DNA from: Mycobacterium scrofulaceum
GTDB taxonomy: Bacteria > Actinomycetota > Actinomycetes > Mycobacteriales > Mycobacteriaceae
Assembly (NCBI RefSeq): GCF_001667885.1
Contig: NZ_LZJW01000033.1
Span: 23,363-87,362, forward strand
Direction: 5' to 3'
Length of the DNA stretch: 64,000 bases
Made by a program: the position numbers and the translations under genes. Shown in pieces: positions 8,308 to 17,898 of this stretch (its first letter is position 1; each line of letters opens with the position of its first letter). The notes beneath the pieces are model-generated. The model was not told where the DNA came from. It searched no databases and saw only the letters and a program-made list of their open reading frames with translations.

Positions 8308-10050
8308 TCAGGCCATGCCGGCGCCGGTGCCGCTTAGAACGTGCACCGGAATGTCGTCGGCCCAGGGCTGCGACGTGACCATGTCGTCGACGTCGACGTA
8401 GCCGCGCTCGAATTCGCCGGTCGCCGCGTCGACCAGCCGGTATTCCTGGCGCTGCAGGTGGATGGGCTGCGCGTCCAGGATCACCACCCGCACGTCACCG
8501 GGCTCGAAATGGCAGCGCTGCTGTAACGCCTCGATGAGGCACTCGTTGTGCATGTGCCCGTCGCCGAAGTTCCAGCCCAGCACCATCGAGCACAAAACCT
8601 CGCCCTCGCACAGGTTGTAGTCGGCCTCGTCGTAGCCGGCCAGCGCGCGGTGCACCAGGGTGAACAGCGCGCGCCCGTGCGTGTTCATCCCGCGGAACGC
8701 CATCGCAAGGTGCAGGGGGACCAGGGTGGCCTCTTTGGAGCCGTAGAGGCGCTCCAGCTGCAGGTGTTGCATCGGCCCCAGCGCGCGCGAGCCGGTGCGA
8801 AACTTCTCGTCGACCGACGGCTTGACGCACCACACCGTGGTGTCCCAGTTGCCCGCGTAATACCGCATGCCCGGCAGGAAGGACACCTTGCGCGGGTACA
8901 GGTTGCCGATGGCGACGACGCCGGCGATGACCACGAACAGGATCGCCACCGGCACCGGGTTGGCCAGGTCCGACAGTCCGAGGGGGGCGTGCGCGACGAA
9001 CAGCGACAGCACCCCGAAGATCATGAACACGTTCCACTCCAACGGCACCCCCATCGGGAAGGCCAGCAAGATGTTCAGGTGGAACACGATCATCACGAAC
9101 GCGGCGATGGCGGTCGGCCAGCCGCCGTGGGAGAACAGCAGCGCCAGCGGCACCAGGCCTTCCACGGCGGTGGAGAAGTGTGCGATGAAACCCGCCAGCG
9201 CGCTGGGTCGCAGGTCGTCCGGATAGCGCTTGAACATCGATCGCTTCAGCGCCCCGGACGGGATGAACGGGTTGTTCGCGAGCATCGTCGAGATCACGAA
9301 TGGGAAGTGCCGGTTGAGTTTTGACGTCGCCGCCCCGAGCCAGATCACCATGAAGACCACCTTGGCCCCGATGATGCAGTCCGCGCCGGAGAACAGGAAG
9401 ACCAGCGCCAGCGGCGCGTAGACCTCGCCGCGGGCGGCCAGGAAGATCACCTTGTCGCGCAGGCCGAGGACGGCCAGGACCGCGAGGATCGCGACGGTGT
9501 GCCACGGCGCCAGCACGCCAATCTTGGTGTGCAGGGCGGGAATTGGGCCGGTGCCGTCGGACACGAGCGCGACGGCAAGCAGCGCCAGGAGCGCGCCGTA
9601 CAGGATGGCGTCGATCGGGCTGCGGACGCTGCCCTTGGTCAGTGGCACCCGGTCGGGCCATGGCGGCAACCGGATGGTGCCGGGCCGCAACCAGTACAGG
9701 ATGGAGCCCATCGGCGGGAAATACCGGCCGGCCAGCGGCCCGAAGCAACAGCCCAGGCCGATGACTTCGAACAACATCGTATACAGCACGGCCTTTTGGA
9801 ACACGATCGGTTCCGACCACCAGGCGGCGACGCCCGTGAAGCTGCCGATGCCTGTCGTGCACCACCCGAACACCCAGCCGCCGAGGATGTACAGCGCGAT
9901 CTTCACCCCGTACATCACATGCATCACCAGGGGCGTGCCGAACCCGTTCTCGGCGATGTGGCGCACCATCGGCACGATCCGCTGAGCGCGGGGTTGCTTG
10001 CTCCATTCGGCCACGTCGACGACGGGCAGATTCGGCTGGATGAACCCCAT
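8308..10050 (-). CDS. DUF3556 polytopic membrane protein
   Basis: This 580-residue protein belongs, by its N-terminal pattern (MGFIQPNLPVVDVAEW, then NGFGTP), to the actinobacterial DUF3556 family of unknown function. Around ten hydrophobic segments fill residues ~40-400. A soluble C-terminal region of ~160 residues holds conserved-looking HMHNECL and YNLCEGE motifs. The ATG at 10050 has AAGGAG five bases upstream. A GTG-type extension to 10119 lacks a better site. It ends 4 bases from the convergent DUF3618 gene. M. tuberculosis has nothing equivalent at this spot, so it belongs to the accessory block. A transporter or a membrane-embedded enzyme are both possible. Confidence 0.82.
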   Translation of the reverse strand: MGFIQPNLPVVDVAEWSKQPRAQRIVPMVRHIAENGFGTPLVMHVMYGVKIALYILGGWVFGWCTTGIGSFTGVAAWWSEPIVFQKAVLYTMLFEVIGLGCCFGPLAGRYFPPMGSILYWLRPGTIRLPPWPDRVPLTKGSVRSPIDAILYGALLALLAVALVSDGTGPIPALHTKIGVLAPWHTVAILAVLAVLGLRDKVIFLAARGEVYAPLALVFLFSGADCIIGAKVVFMVIWLGAATSKLNRHFPFVISTMLANNPFIPSGALKRSMFKRYPDDLRPSALAGFIAHFSTAVEGLVPLALLFSHGGWPTAIAAFVMIVFHLNILLAFPMGVPLEWNVFMIFGVLSLFVAHAPLGLSDLANPVPVAILFVVIAGVVAIGNLYPRKVSFLPGMRYYAGNWDTTVWCVKPSVDEKFRTGSRALGPMQHLQLERLYGSKEATLVPLHLAMAFRGMNTHGRALFTLVHRALAGYDEADYNLCEGEVLCSMVLGWNFGDGHMHNECLIEALQQRCHFEPGDVRVVILDAQPIHLQRQEYRLVDAATGEFERGYVDVDDMVTSQPWADDIPVHVLSGTGAGMA

Positions 10051-10210
10051 TGCAGCTCCTTCGGCACGGCTCGTTCCACGGGGCACTCGCTGTGAAGGAG
10101 AAGCTACCTGCACGGTCATTCGCGCGGCAGCCGATTAACGCCGAAAAGTCGGGTGGGCCCGAATTGCGGGCGGACGGGACGTCTGGTGGGCGTCCTCGAA
10201 TTTTCAATGG

Positions 10211-10283
<73 letters not shown>

Positions 10284-10441
10284 TTACGACGGCCGAGACC
10301 GCGTACGCGACAATAACAGGCGTCCTGCCGCGCTGTGAAATCCCCGGATTGCTCCAGGATACCGACCGCCAGGGGGTGGCCGGGTCCTGGCCCGGACGGA
10401 TCGGTGGCGTCGGTCACGAAATGGGCTGCAGCGCAGGTCAC

Positions 10442-11677
10442 TCAGAACAGCGTTCCGCAATACGGCGCCCGCTCGGTCCTGAACGCGGCATCCAACTCCC
10501 GTATCGCGCCCGGTCGCTGTTCCGCTATCCGGCCCGCGCGGAGCAGGTCGGAGGCGCTGTGCGCGCCCAGGTAGATGGTGGCCAAGTCGGCCAGCCCGAT
10601 CTGCACGTCGGTGGCTCCCTCGTGGGGCGCGCACTTTGCCACGCCGTCACGACCCTGCAGCAGGAACCGCCCGCCCGCCAGCTCAAGCGGGTCGGCGACG
10701 TCGAGTGTGATCTCGATGTCGGTGGCGTACGCGCGGGTGCCCAGCACCTCGGGTACGTCGTTGATCCGCACCCACAGGAAATCGCTGACGTTGGTGGTTT
10801 CGGCGGCGCGCAGGTCGGTGAGCTTCAGCGGCAGCGGGTCGTCGACCGGCACGTCGATCTCTATGGTGTCGAACATTTCCAGAACCAACAGCGTCTGCAG
10901 CAGCTCGGTGTGCGCGTCGTCCGTGATGGGGCAGAAGTCTTCGACAACGACGTTGCCCAACGGGGGCCGGTAACCGTGATTGGACCCACCGACGACGCGG
11001 TACGTCAGGAATCCGTCCGGATGGATCGTGTAGTTCAACGCAGTTGCGTTGCCCCGCTGTGTCGGCCGGTCCTGCAGGTGGTCCGCCCACCACGCGTCGC
11101 TGCGCGTTACCGCTCCCGGCGTTGCGGCACACCAGCGTTCGTAGATTTCCGGCAAGCGTGACTTCGCTTCGTCGGCGTCGATCTCACGGGCCCGAACGGC
11201 GCCCGGCGCCGCTCGTAGCTTCGCGAAGCGGCGGTCAACGGAATAACTGCGCGTGTAACTGGCCACGCCCGCCCCGAAGCCGTCATACATCGCGGTCTGG
11301 GTCGGCACACCGAAGACGATGGGGTAACCCCGTTCCATCAGAATGCCCAGCCCTTTAGCACTGAGCTGTCCCCAAACGCCCTTGCCCTGATGGGTTGATG
11401 CGACGGCGATCATCGTCAGCCAGGCGGCTCGCAGAGTGGCACCGGGCACGGTCAGCCGGGTGGGATAAATGATCGAGGTCCCCACCAGCAATGGCCGTTG
11501 CGGATCGGAGACGTCCTCGGCCACCAAGATGTCGTCGACCTCGACGCGGCGTTTCCACGCTTCGACGCTTTCCGGGTCAATGGGATCCCCGAAGGTGCGA
11601 GCCTGATTGCGGTAAACCGCCTGCAATTCGTCCTTGGTTGGGTGCCGCATGTTGATGGCGCCGCCCGTCGAGTTCAT
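10442..11677 (-). CDS. Eis-family GNAT N-acetyltransferase
   Basis: This 411-residue protein has the Eis architecture: a GNAT domain with acetyl-CoA loop VASTHQGKGVWGQL (about 92-105), a second GNAT-like part, and a C-terminal SCP2-like region ending in CGTLF. In Eis enzymes the terminal Phe carboxylate acts as the general base. YSVDRRF and IYERW are typical Eis-family patterns. M. tuberculosis Eis (Rv2416c) acetylates aminoglycosides and other amines. This copy is divergent and at a different locus, so it is probably a paralogue, and drug inactivation should not be assumed. It is transcribed away from the mmpL gene at 11872. Confidence 0.88.
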   Translation of the reverse strand: MNSTGGAINMRHPTKDELQAVYRNQARTFGDPIDPESVEAWKRRVEVDDILVAEDVSDPQRPLLVGTSIIYPTRLTVPGATLRAAWLTMIAVASTHQGKGVWGQLSAKGLGILMERGYPIVFGVPTQTAMYDGFGAGVASYTRSYSVDRRFAKLRAAPGAVRAREIDADEAKSRLPEIYERWCAATPGAVTRSDAWWADHLQDRPTQRGNATALNYTIHPDGFLTYRVVGGSNHGYRPPLGNVVVEDFCPITDDAHTELLQTLLVLEMFDTIEIDVPVDDPLPLKLTDLRAAETTNVSDFLWVRINDVPEVLGTRAYATDIEITLDVADPLELAGGRFLLQGRDGVAKCAPHEGATDVQIGLADLATIYLGAHSASDLLRAGRIAEQRPGAIRELDAAFRTERAPYCGTLF

Positions 11678-11692
11678 CGCACATCCAATCCG

Positions 11693-11698
11693 CTTATA
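11693..11698 (-). promoter_or_regulatory. Candidate -10 element (TATAAG) of the Eis-like gene
   Basis: On the minus strand TATAAG lies 15 bases before the ATG at 11677. A start site 6-8 bases further on would leave a very short leader, common in mycobacteria. No convincing -35 is seen. Confidence 0.4.
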
Positions 11699-11871
11699 GC
11701 CCAGCCAAACCGGCGCTCCGCACAGCGAATGGCCTACCGATGACTTCCCCTTCGGGCGATACCCGGGTCATGGGATGCCAAACGTCGCCGCCCGTCGCGG
11801 TGAATGTGGGTCAGGGCGTCTGGTTCGGGTATAGGGATACGCCGGGGGATTCCTAGCGGAAAGGGCCGAAG

Positions 11872-14223
11872 ATGCTGCAGGCGATCACCAGACTTGCCAT
11901 CGCCGCGCCGCGCCGCATCATCGCGATTGCCTTTTTGGTCCTCGTCGCGGCGGCGGTCTTCGGCCTGCCGGTGATCAACAGCCTGTCGGGCGGCGGCTTT
12001 CAGGACCCAACCTCGGAATCCGCGCGGGCGACCAACGTGCTCCGCGACAAGTTCAACCAGACCGACCAGCAGATGATCGTCGTCGTCACCGCCCCGGCCG
12101 GCGTGCAGAGCCACCAGGCGCGCGACGTCGGAACCGACATCGCCAACCGCCTGAAAACCTCGCCATGGGTGCTGAACGTGTCGTCGGCGTGGACGGCCCC
12201 GCCGCAGGCGGCCGCCCAGCTGGTCAGCAAGGACCAGAAGTCCGGGATGATCGTGGCCGGCCTGAAAGGCGGCGAGAACGACGCCCAGCGGTACGCCAGC
12301 CAGCTCACCGACCAATTGGTGCACGACCGCGACGGCGTCACCGTGCGTGCCGGCGGCATGGCGGTGGCCTACGCGCAGATCAACGACCAAAACGAGCGCG
12401 ACCTGCTGTTGATGGAGTCCATCGCGATCCCGCTGAGCTTCGCCGTGCTGGTCTGGGTGCTCGGTGGGGTGGTGGCGGCGGCCCTGCCCATCGTGCTGGG
12501 CGCGCTCGCCATCGTCTGCACCATGTCGGTGTTGCGGCTGATCACCTTCGCCACCGACGTGTCGACGTACGCGCTGGACCTGAGCATCGCGATGGGGCTC
12601 GCCCTGGCGATCGACTACAACCTGCTGATCATCAGCCGTTTCCGCGAGGAGCTGGCGCGCAGCGGTGACCGGGACCGGGCGCTGGTGAGGACCATGGCCA
12701 CCGCGGGTCGGACGGTGTTGTTCTCCGCCACCACGGTCGGGTTGTCGATGGCCGTGATGGCGGTCTTCCCGATGTACTTCCTGAAATCGTCGGCCTACAC
12801 CATCGTGGCCACCGCGGCCATCGTCGCGATCACGGCGGTCGTGGTCACCCCTGCGGCGATCGCGCTGCTGGGGCCCCGGCTGGACTCGCTTGACGGCCGT
12901 CGGGTGCTGCATCGGGTCCTGCACGGGCAGCGGTCGTTCCGCGATCACGCGCACAAGCCGCTCGAGCAGCAGTTCTGGTACCGGTCGACCCGATACGTGT
13001 TGCGCCACGCCCTGCCGGTCGGCCTGAGCGTGGTCGCGTTCCTGCTGTTGCTCGGCGTGCCGTTCCTGGGCGTGAAATGGGGCTTCCCCGACGAGCGGGT
13101 GCTGCCCCGGTCGGCGTCGGCGCGCCAGGTCGCCGACATGCTGGACAACGACTTCGCCAACGGATTCGGCAACGGGGTGACCGTCGTCGTCCCCGACGCC
13201 CGTGGCGTGGGTCCCGCCGACCTGGACCGCTACGCCGCCGAACTGTCGCGCGTGCCCGACGTCTCGTCGGTGACCGCGCCGACCGGGACGTTCGTCGCGG
13301 GTAAATGGGTGGGACCGCCCGCGGCGCCCGCCGGCGCCGCCAACGGCGGCGCCTTCTTCACCGTGGCCAGCAGCGCGCCGCTGTACTCGCCGGCGTCGAA
13401 CGCGCAGCTGGACCGGCTGCACAAAGTCGCCGGGCCGGCGGGCCGATCGGTGGAGATGACCGGGCTGGTGCAGATCAACCGCGACAGCGTCGGTGCGATC
13501 ACCAAGCGGTTGCCCCTGGTGTTCGCGTTGATCGCCCTCATCACGTTCGCGCTGCTGTTCTTGCTGACCGGGAGCGCGGTCCTGCCGCTGCAGGCGTTGG
13601 TGTGCAACCTGCTGTCGCTGACGGCCGCGTTCGGGGCCATGGTGTGGATCTTTCAGGACGGCAACCTGGGCGCGCTGGGCACCACACCCAATGGCACGTT
13701 GAACGCCAACATCCCGGTGCTGTTGTTCTGCATCGCCTTCGGCCTGGCCATGGATTACGAGGTGTTCCTGGTATCGCGGATCCACGAATACTGGCAGGCG
13801 TCGCAAGCCATCCAGGAAACGCCGCCCACCCCGGCCGAAGCGCGCGCAGCGACCGACGAGAGCACGGCCCTGGGCATCGCCGGCATCGGCCGGGTGGTGA
13901 CCACCGCGGCGGTAGTGATGTCGATTTCGTTCGCCGCGTTGATTCCCGCGCACGTGTCGTTCATGCGCATGCTCGGGGTCGGCCTGACCCTGGCCGTTCT
14001 GGCCGACGCCACCCTGGTGCGGATGGTCCTGGTGCCCGCCTTCATCCATGTGCTCGGCCGATGGACGTGGTGGGCGCCCAAACCGTTGGAGTGGCTGCGG
14101 GAACGGTCCGATACGGGTGAAGACGCGGCCGCCGCGGTGGGGCGGCGCCGCTGGGACGGTGACGCGCCCGAGCGGCCGTCGATCCGACGATGGCCCACCA
14201 AAGCGGCGACGTACCGTGGCTAG
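11872..14223 (+). CDS. MmpL-like RND transporter
   Basis: This 783-residue inner-membrane transporter of the MMPL/RND superfamily has two repeats, each with one membrane helix, a periplasmic loop (about 35-185 and 415-540) and five more helices. Each repeat carries the Asp-Tyr proton-relay pair: D248-Y249 in LAIDYNLL and D628-Y629 in LAMDYEVF. Such pumps export envelope lipids or small molecules using the proton gradient. It is shorter than typical lipid-exporting MmpLs (~950) and lacks their long C-terminal tail. No mmpS is adjacent. It is followed 51 bases later by a DMT permease, likely in one transcript. Confidence 0.9.
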   Translation: MLQAITRLAIAAPRRIIAIAFLVLVAAAVFGLPVINSLSGGGFQDPTSESARATNVLRDKFNQTDQQMIVVVTAPAGVQSHQARDVGTDIANRLKTSPWVLNVSSAWTAPPQAAAQLVSKDQKSGMIVAGLKGGENDAQRYASQLTDQLVHDRDGVTVRAGGMAVAYAQINDQNERDLLLMESIAIPLSFAVLVWVLGGVVAAALPIVLGALAIVCTMSVLRLITFATDVSTYALDLSIAMGLALAIDYNLLIISRFREELARSGDRDRALVRTMATAGRTVLFSATTVGLSMAVMAVFPMYFLKSSAYTIVATAAIVAITAVVVTPAAIALLGPRLDSLDGRRVLHRVLHGQRSFRDHAHKPLEQQFWYRSTRYVLRHALPVGLSVVAFLLLLGVPFLGVKWGFPDERVLPRSASARQVADMLDNDFANGFGNGVTVVVPDARGVGPADLDRYAAELSRVPDVSSVTAPTGTFVAGKWVGPPAAPAGAANGGAFFTVASSAPLYSPASNAQLDRLHKVAGPAGRSVEMTGLVQINRDSVGAITKRLPLVFALIALITFALLFLLTGSAVLPLQALVCNLLSLTAAFGAMVWIFQDGNLGALGTTPNGTLNANIPVLLFCIAFGLAMDYEVFLVSRIHEYWQASQAIQETPPTPAEARAATDESTALGIAGIGRVVTTAAVVMSISFAALIPAHVSFMRMLGVGLTLAVLADATLVRMVLVPAFIHVLGRWTWWAPKPLEWLRERSDTGEDAAAAVGRRRWDGDAPERPSIRRWPTKAATYRG

Positions 14224-14274
14224 CCCGCTTTCCGCCTGTGCCCCAACGGCATTCGATACCGACGGAGCGCCCTG

Positions 14275-15177
14275 ATGGCGAAGACGGATATCGCCGTGCT
14301 GCTCGCGCTGGCGTCCGCGCTGTGCGTTGCGATCGGCGACGTGCTCCAGCAGCGAGCGGCGCATTGCATCGAGGACCGAACGGCGGGCCACGTTGAATTG
14401 TTCGCTAGCCTGCTGCGCAACCGGCGGTGGTGGTGCGGCGCGGTACTGCTCGCGGCCAGCGTGGGGTTGCAGGCCGCAGCGCTGGGCCAGGGATCTGTGC
14501 TGCTGGTGCAGGCGCTGCTCATGTTCTCGCTGCTGTTCGCGCTGCCGATCAACGCCAGGCTGGATCACCGCACCGTGACGGCGGCCGAGTGGATGTGGGC
14601 CGGCCTGCTGACCGCGGCGGTGACGGTGATCGTCGTCGTCGGCAATCCGCAGGCCGGTCACGCGTCCGCACCGCTGCGCACCTGGGCGCTGGTGGCCGTG
14701 GTGCTGGGGCCACTACTGGTCGCCTGCGCCGTGGCCGGCCGGATCCGGGGCGGCAGCGCGGCCGCGGTGCTGTTCGCCCTTGTGTCCGGTTCACTGTGGG
14801 GAATCTTTGCGGTGCTCGCCAAGGAGGTCGTCGCCCGGCTCGGCGACGGCGGCTGGGCGGTCATCCGGACTCCCGAGCTCTACGCCGCGATCCTGGTGAT
14901 TGTGGGCGGCGTGGTGTGGAGCCAGTCAGCGTTCCGGGCGGGACCCCTGACGGCGTCGATGCCCACCCTGGAGGTGGCGCAGCCGGTGGTGGGGGCGACG
15001 TTGGGGGTCGTCGTGCTCGACGAGAAGCTGGACGCGGGTCCCGCCGGGATGATCGCCCTTGCGGTGGCCGTGCTAGTGACGGCGGCGGCCATCGTCAAGC
15101 TCGCGCGGGTGGAGGCCGTCGCGACCCGTGATCGGGTCGAGGCTGAGCTCCACGACAGGGTGGGCCAACCGGCCTGA
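14275..15177 (+). CDS. DMT-superfamily (EamA-like) permease
   Basis: This 300-residue integral membrane protein has about ten hydrophobic segments arranged as two EamA-like halves. QGSVLLVQALLMFSLLFALPIN and the mirrored segment ending GATLGVVVLDEKLDAG are the typical 'transporter plus backup' signatures of the drug/metabolite transporter superfamily. The substrate is unknown. GGAG lies ~9 bases before the ATG at 14275. It follows the MmpL gene on the same strand and probably shares its promoter. Its absence at this place in M. tuberculosis, with its three neighbours, marks the accessory block. Confidence 0.85.
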   Translation: MAKTDIAVLLALASALCVAIGDVLQQRAAHCIEDRTAGHVELFASLLRNRRWWCGAVLLAASVGLQAAALGQGSVLLVQALLMFSLLFALPINARLDHRTVTAAEWMWAGLLTAAVTVIVVVGNPQAGHASAPLRTWALVAVVLGPLLVACAVAGRIRGGSAAAVLFALVSGSLWGIFAVLAKEVVARLGDGGWAVIRTPELYAAILVIVGGVVWSQSAFRAGPLTASMPTLEVAQPVVGATLGVVVLDEKLDAGPAGMIALAVAVLVTAAAIVKLARVEAVATRDRVEAELHDRVGQPA

Positions 15178-15253
15178 GTGCGCGACATCCGGCCCCACGT
15201 GGCACCTGATCACAGACCTGTCAAGGTCGGCATGCGGGCGCCACAAAAGGCAT

Positions 15254-15259
15254 TACAAT
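15254..15259 (+). promoter_or_regulatory. Candidate -10 element (TACAAT) for ldtB
   Basis: TACAAT lies 60 bases before the preferred ldtB start in the 142-base upstream region. A short palindrome, GACCT-GTCA-AGGTC (15215-15228), sits just upstream. There is no recognisable -35, so this is tentative. Confidence 0.35.
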
Positions 15260-15319
15260 GCATGCACCGTTTCTGGTCAGCGGTGACCAACTGCATCGGA
15301 TCCCATGGAAGGTCACTCG

Positions 15320-16516
15320 ATGACGCCTTTGCGCAGACGACGATCGTGGCTGGCCGCCGCGATCGCTTCGGTTGCTGTGTTCGGCGTCGCCTGCGGCGGC
15401 GGCCACACCGCGGCGCCGGCGAAGGTGATCTTCGACAAGGGCACCCCATTCGCCGACCTGCTCGTCCCCAAGCTGACCTCCTCGGTCAGCGACGGCGCCG
15501 TCGGCGTCACCGTCGATGCCCCGGTGACGGTCAGCGTCGCCGATGGCGTTCTGGCGTCGGTGACCATGGTCAACGAGAACGGCAAGTCCATCGGCGGCCA
15601 GCTCAGCCCCGATGGGCTGCGCTGGTCGACCACCGAGCAACTCGGCTACAACCGGCGCTACACCTTGACCGTGAAAGCGCTGGGCATGGGCGGCGCGGCG
15701 AATCGGCAGATGACGTTCCAGACCAGTTCGCCCGCGCACCTGACGATGCCCTACGTCGCCCCGGGCGACGGCGAGGTCGTCGGCATCGGCGAGCCGGTGG
15801 CGATCCGGTTCGACGAGAACATCGCGGACCGCGCCGCCGCGCAGAAGGCCATCAAGATCACCACCAACCCGCCTGTCGAGGGCGCGTTCTACTGGCTCAA
15901 CAATCGCGAAGTGCGTTGGCGCCCCGAGCATTTCTGGAAATCGGGAACGGCCATCGACGTGGCGGTCAACACCTACGGCGTCGACCTGGGTGACGGAATG
16001 TTCGGTGAGGACAACGTCAAGACCCACTTCACCATTGGCGACGAGGTCATTTCGACCGCCGACGACACCACCAAGACCGTGACCGTGCGCGTCAACGGCG
16101 AAGTGGTCAAGACCATGCCGACGTCGATGGGCAAAGACAGCACGCCGACGGACAACGGCTTCTACATCATCGGCGGCCGGTTCAAGCACATCATCATGGA
16201 CTCGTCGACCTACGGCGTTCCGGTCAACTCGCCCAACGGATATCGCACCGAAGTTGATTGGGCCACCCAGATGTCCTACAGCGGTGTCTTTGTGCACTCC
16301 GCGCCGTGGTCGGTCGGCGCGCAGGGGCACACCAACACCAGCCACGGGTGCTTGAATGTGAGCCCCAGCAACGCGGAGTGGTTCTACGACCACAGCAAGA
16401 CCGGCGACATCGTCGAGGTCATCAACACGGTGGGGCCGACGCTGCCGGGCACCGAGGGCCTCGGCGACTGGAACATTCCCTGGCCGCAGTGGAAAGCGGG
16501 CAACGCCAACACCTGA
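15320..16516 (+). CDS. ldtB: L,D-transpeptidase 2 (LdtB/LdtMt2), lipoprotein
   Basis: This enzyme forms 3->3 (mDap-mDap) peptidoglycan cross-links, is the main L,D-transpeptidase of mycobacteria, and is targeted by carbapenems. An N-terminal signal with lipobox ends VFGVAC, followed by two Ig-like domains and a C-terminal YkuD domain whose SHGCLN motif carries catalytic Cys344, with the upstream His of VHSAPW. Sequence and length (398 residues) closely match Rv2518c. I prefer the ATG at 15320, which has GGAAGG seven bases upstream, over the ATG at 15305. Confidence 0.96.
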   Translation: MTPLRRRRSWLAAAIASVAVFGVACGGGHTAAPAKVIFDKGTPFADLLVPKLTSSVSDGAVGVTVDAPVTVSVADGVLASVTMVNENGKSIGGQLSPDGLRWSTTEQLGYNRRYTLTVKALGMGGAANRQMTFQTSSPAHLTMPYVAPGDGEVVGIGEPVAIRFDENIADRAAAQKAIKITTNPPVEGAFYWLNNREVRWRPEHFWKSGTAIDVAVNTYGVDLGDGMFGEDNVKTHFTIGDEVISTADDTTKTVTVRVNGEVVKTMPTSMGKDSTPTDNGFYIIGGRFKHIIMDSSTYGVPVNSPNGYRTEVDWATQMSYSGVFVHSAPWSVGAQGHTNTSHGCLNVSPSNAEWFYDHSKTGDIVEVINTVGPTLPGTEGLGDWNIPWPQWKAGNANT

Positions 16517-16524
16517 CGTGCGGG

Positions 16525-16926
16525 TCAGTCGACCTTGTGCCAGGTCGCGCAGTTTCTGGTCATGAAAGCGCGATCGGTCGGCAGGATCTGCACCACCTGC
16601 GGGCCGTCGTTGACGTTGTTGTCGATGACGTCGTTGGTGTCCAGGCTCCGCAGCCTCGCCCAGTAGCACCCGTAGTTCCCGGCGCTGCGGTAGGTGCCCG
16701 GCGCGATGTCGCCGCCGACCGTGAACGTGCCGTTCGCCTCGATGGTGGTTTTCGGCCCGGGTGGTGGGGGAGGCGTGGCGGTCACGGTTACCGTCTTGGT
16801 CTCCGCCGGCAGGGTCGACGTGACGGTGGTCGCCGTGTTATTCGAACCACCGCAGCCCGCGAGCAGGGCAGCGCAAGCCGCATTCATGGCGAGGCGATGA
16901 GGCATCCGGCGTCGCTTCGGCGGCAC
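16525..16926 (-). CDS. Small lipoprotein, unknown function
   Basis: This 133-residue exported protein has a basic N-terminus, short hydrophobic core and lipobox LLAGC, then a Thr/Pro-rich spacer (ending PPPPPGPKT) and a compact domain with GTFTVGGDIAPGTYRS and two Cys (GCYW, RNCATW). This domain recurs in several mycobacterial lipoproteins and in bacterial Ser/Thr-kinase-linked proteins, without a known activity. The GTG at 16926 was chosen for its GGGAGG leader. ATGs at 16905 and 16887 are alternatives. It converges with ldtB with 8 bases between stops. Confidence 0.8.
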   Translation of the reverse strand: MPPKRRRMPHRLAMNAACAALLAGCGGSNNTATTVTSTLPAETKTVTVTATPPPPPGPKTTIEANGTFTVGGDIAPGTYRSAGNYGCYWARLRSLDTNDVIDNNVNDGPQVVQILPTDRAFMTRNCATWHKVD

Positions 16927-17020
16927 GGCGCGCTTCCCTCCCGTTTGCGGGTGCGTTCGCGTTGCGCGGGCCGGTACGACCAGGCGGTCGCCGAAGCACC
17001 AATGGCTTCCGGCCGATTGG

Positions 17021-17094
17021 GGTGGCTGACGGGGCTCGAACCCGCGACATCCAGGATCACAACCTGGTGCTCTACCAACTGAACTACAGCCACC
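17021..17094 (-). tRNA. tRNA-His (GTG)
   Basis: This tRNA has acceptor GTGGCTG/CAGCCAC with the extra 5' G (-1) opposite discriminator C that is diagnostic of tRNA-His, anticodon loop TTGTGAT giving GTG, and T-arm GGGTTCGAGCCCC. CCA is encoded at 17020-17018. It lies just downstream of orn on the same strand and may be read from the orn promoter or its own. Confidence 0.97.
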
Positions 17095-17137
17095 ATTGCC
17101 GCCAGCGGCCCCGAGGCCATGAGCGGCGACGTCGATA

Positions 17138-17785
17138 CTAGCCGGTCGGTGGCTCGGCGGCCGAATCGATTTCGCCAGTGGCGCCGCCGTCGCCCTCCAA
17201 CTCGGCGACCACGGCCTCGATCTCGCTGGTAGAAGGTCCCGGCGGCGAGACGAACGCGGTCCGGCGGTAGAACTGCAGCTCGCGGATCGACTCGTGAATG
17301 TCGGCCAGGGCGCGGTGCGCGAGTCCTTTGACCGGCTGGCCGAAGTAGATCCGCGGATACCAGCGCCGGCAGAGCTCCTTGATCGAGCTCACGTCGATCA
17401 TCCGGTAATGCAGGAACGAGTCCAGCGCCGGCATGTCGCGGGCGATGAACGCGCGATCGGTGGCGATCGAATTGCCCGCCAGCGGCGCCGTCTTGGGTTG
17501 CTTGACGTGCTTGCCGATGTAATCGAGCACCACCGCCTCGGCCGTGGCCAGGTCGACGGCCGACGCCCGCACCTCGTCGGTCAGCCCTGAACGCGTGTGC
17601 ATTTCGGTGACCACATCGATCATCGACGACAACGCCGCGTCGTCGGCGTGGATCACCACGTCGACGCCGTCGCCCAAGATGTTCAAATCGGCGTCGGTGA
17701 CCAGCGCCGCGATTTCGATCAACTTGTCCGAGCCGAGGTCCAGCCCCGTCATCTCGCAGTCGATCCACACCAACTCGTCTCGCAC
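17138..17785 (-). CDS. orn: Oligoribonuclease
   Basis: This DEDDh 3'-5' exoribonuclease degrades 2-5 nt RNAs and pGpG, ending RNA decay and cyclic-di-GMP turnover. The protein is 215 residues, the same as Rv2511. The acidic residues are visible in [11 protein letters not shown] (Exo I), [13 protein letters not shown] (Exo II) and [12 protein letters not shown] (Exo III, with the general-base His and last Asp). The GTG at 17785 gives the family's [12 protein letters not shown] start. A longer open frame upstream is not conserved-looking. The C-terminal ~25 residues are a low-complexity Gly/Glu tail. Confidence 0.96.
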   Translation of the reverse strand: MRDELVWIDCEMTGLDLGSDKLIEIAALVTDADLNILGDGVDVVIHADDAALSSMIDVVTEMHTRSGLTDEVRASAVDLATAEAVVLDYIGKHVKQPKTAPLAGNSIATDRAFIARDMPALDSFLHYRMIDVSSIKELCRRWYPRIYFGQPVKGLAHRALADIHESIRELQFYRRTAFVSPPGPSTSEIEAVVAELEGDGGATGEIDSAAEPPTG

Positions 17786-17898
17786 AGCGCTCAGACTAGG
17801 CCCACGTGGCGCCCGTGCCGGTCGTCGCCCCCACCTGCGACGGAGAAGTAGTGTGAGCGGTGCCGGACCGCACGCCGAGGGAACGGGGGCGCAGCACG

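Noticed and set aside
11734..14661. 975-codon open frame on the minus strand across the mmpL and DMT genes
   Set aside because: It crosses two recognisable genes and encodes a Gln/His/Arg-rich low-complexity product. High GC removes stop codons by chance.
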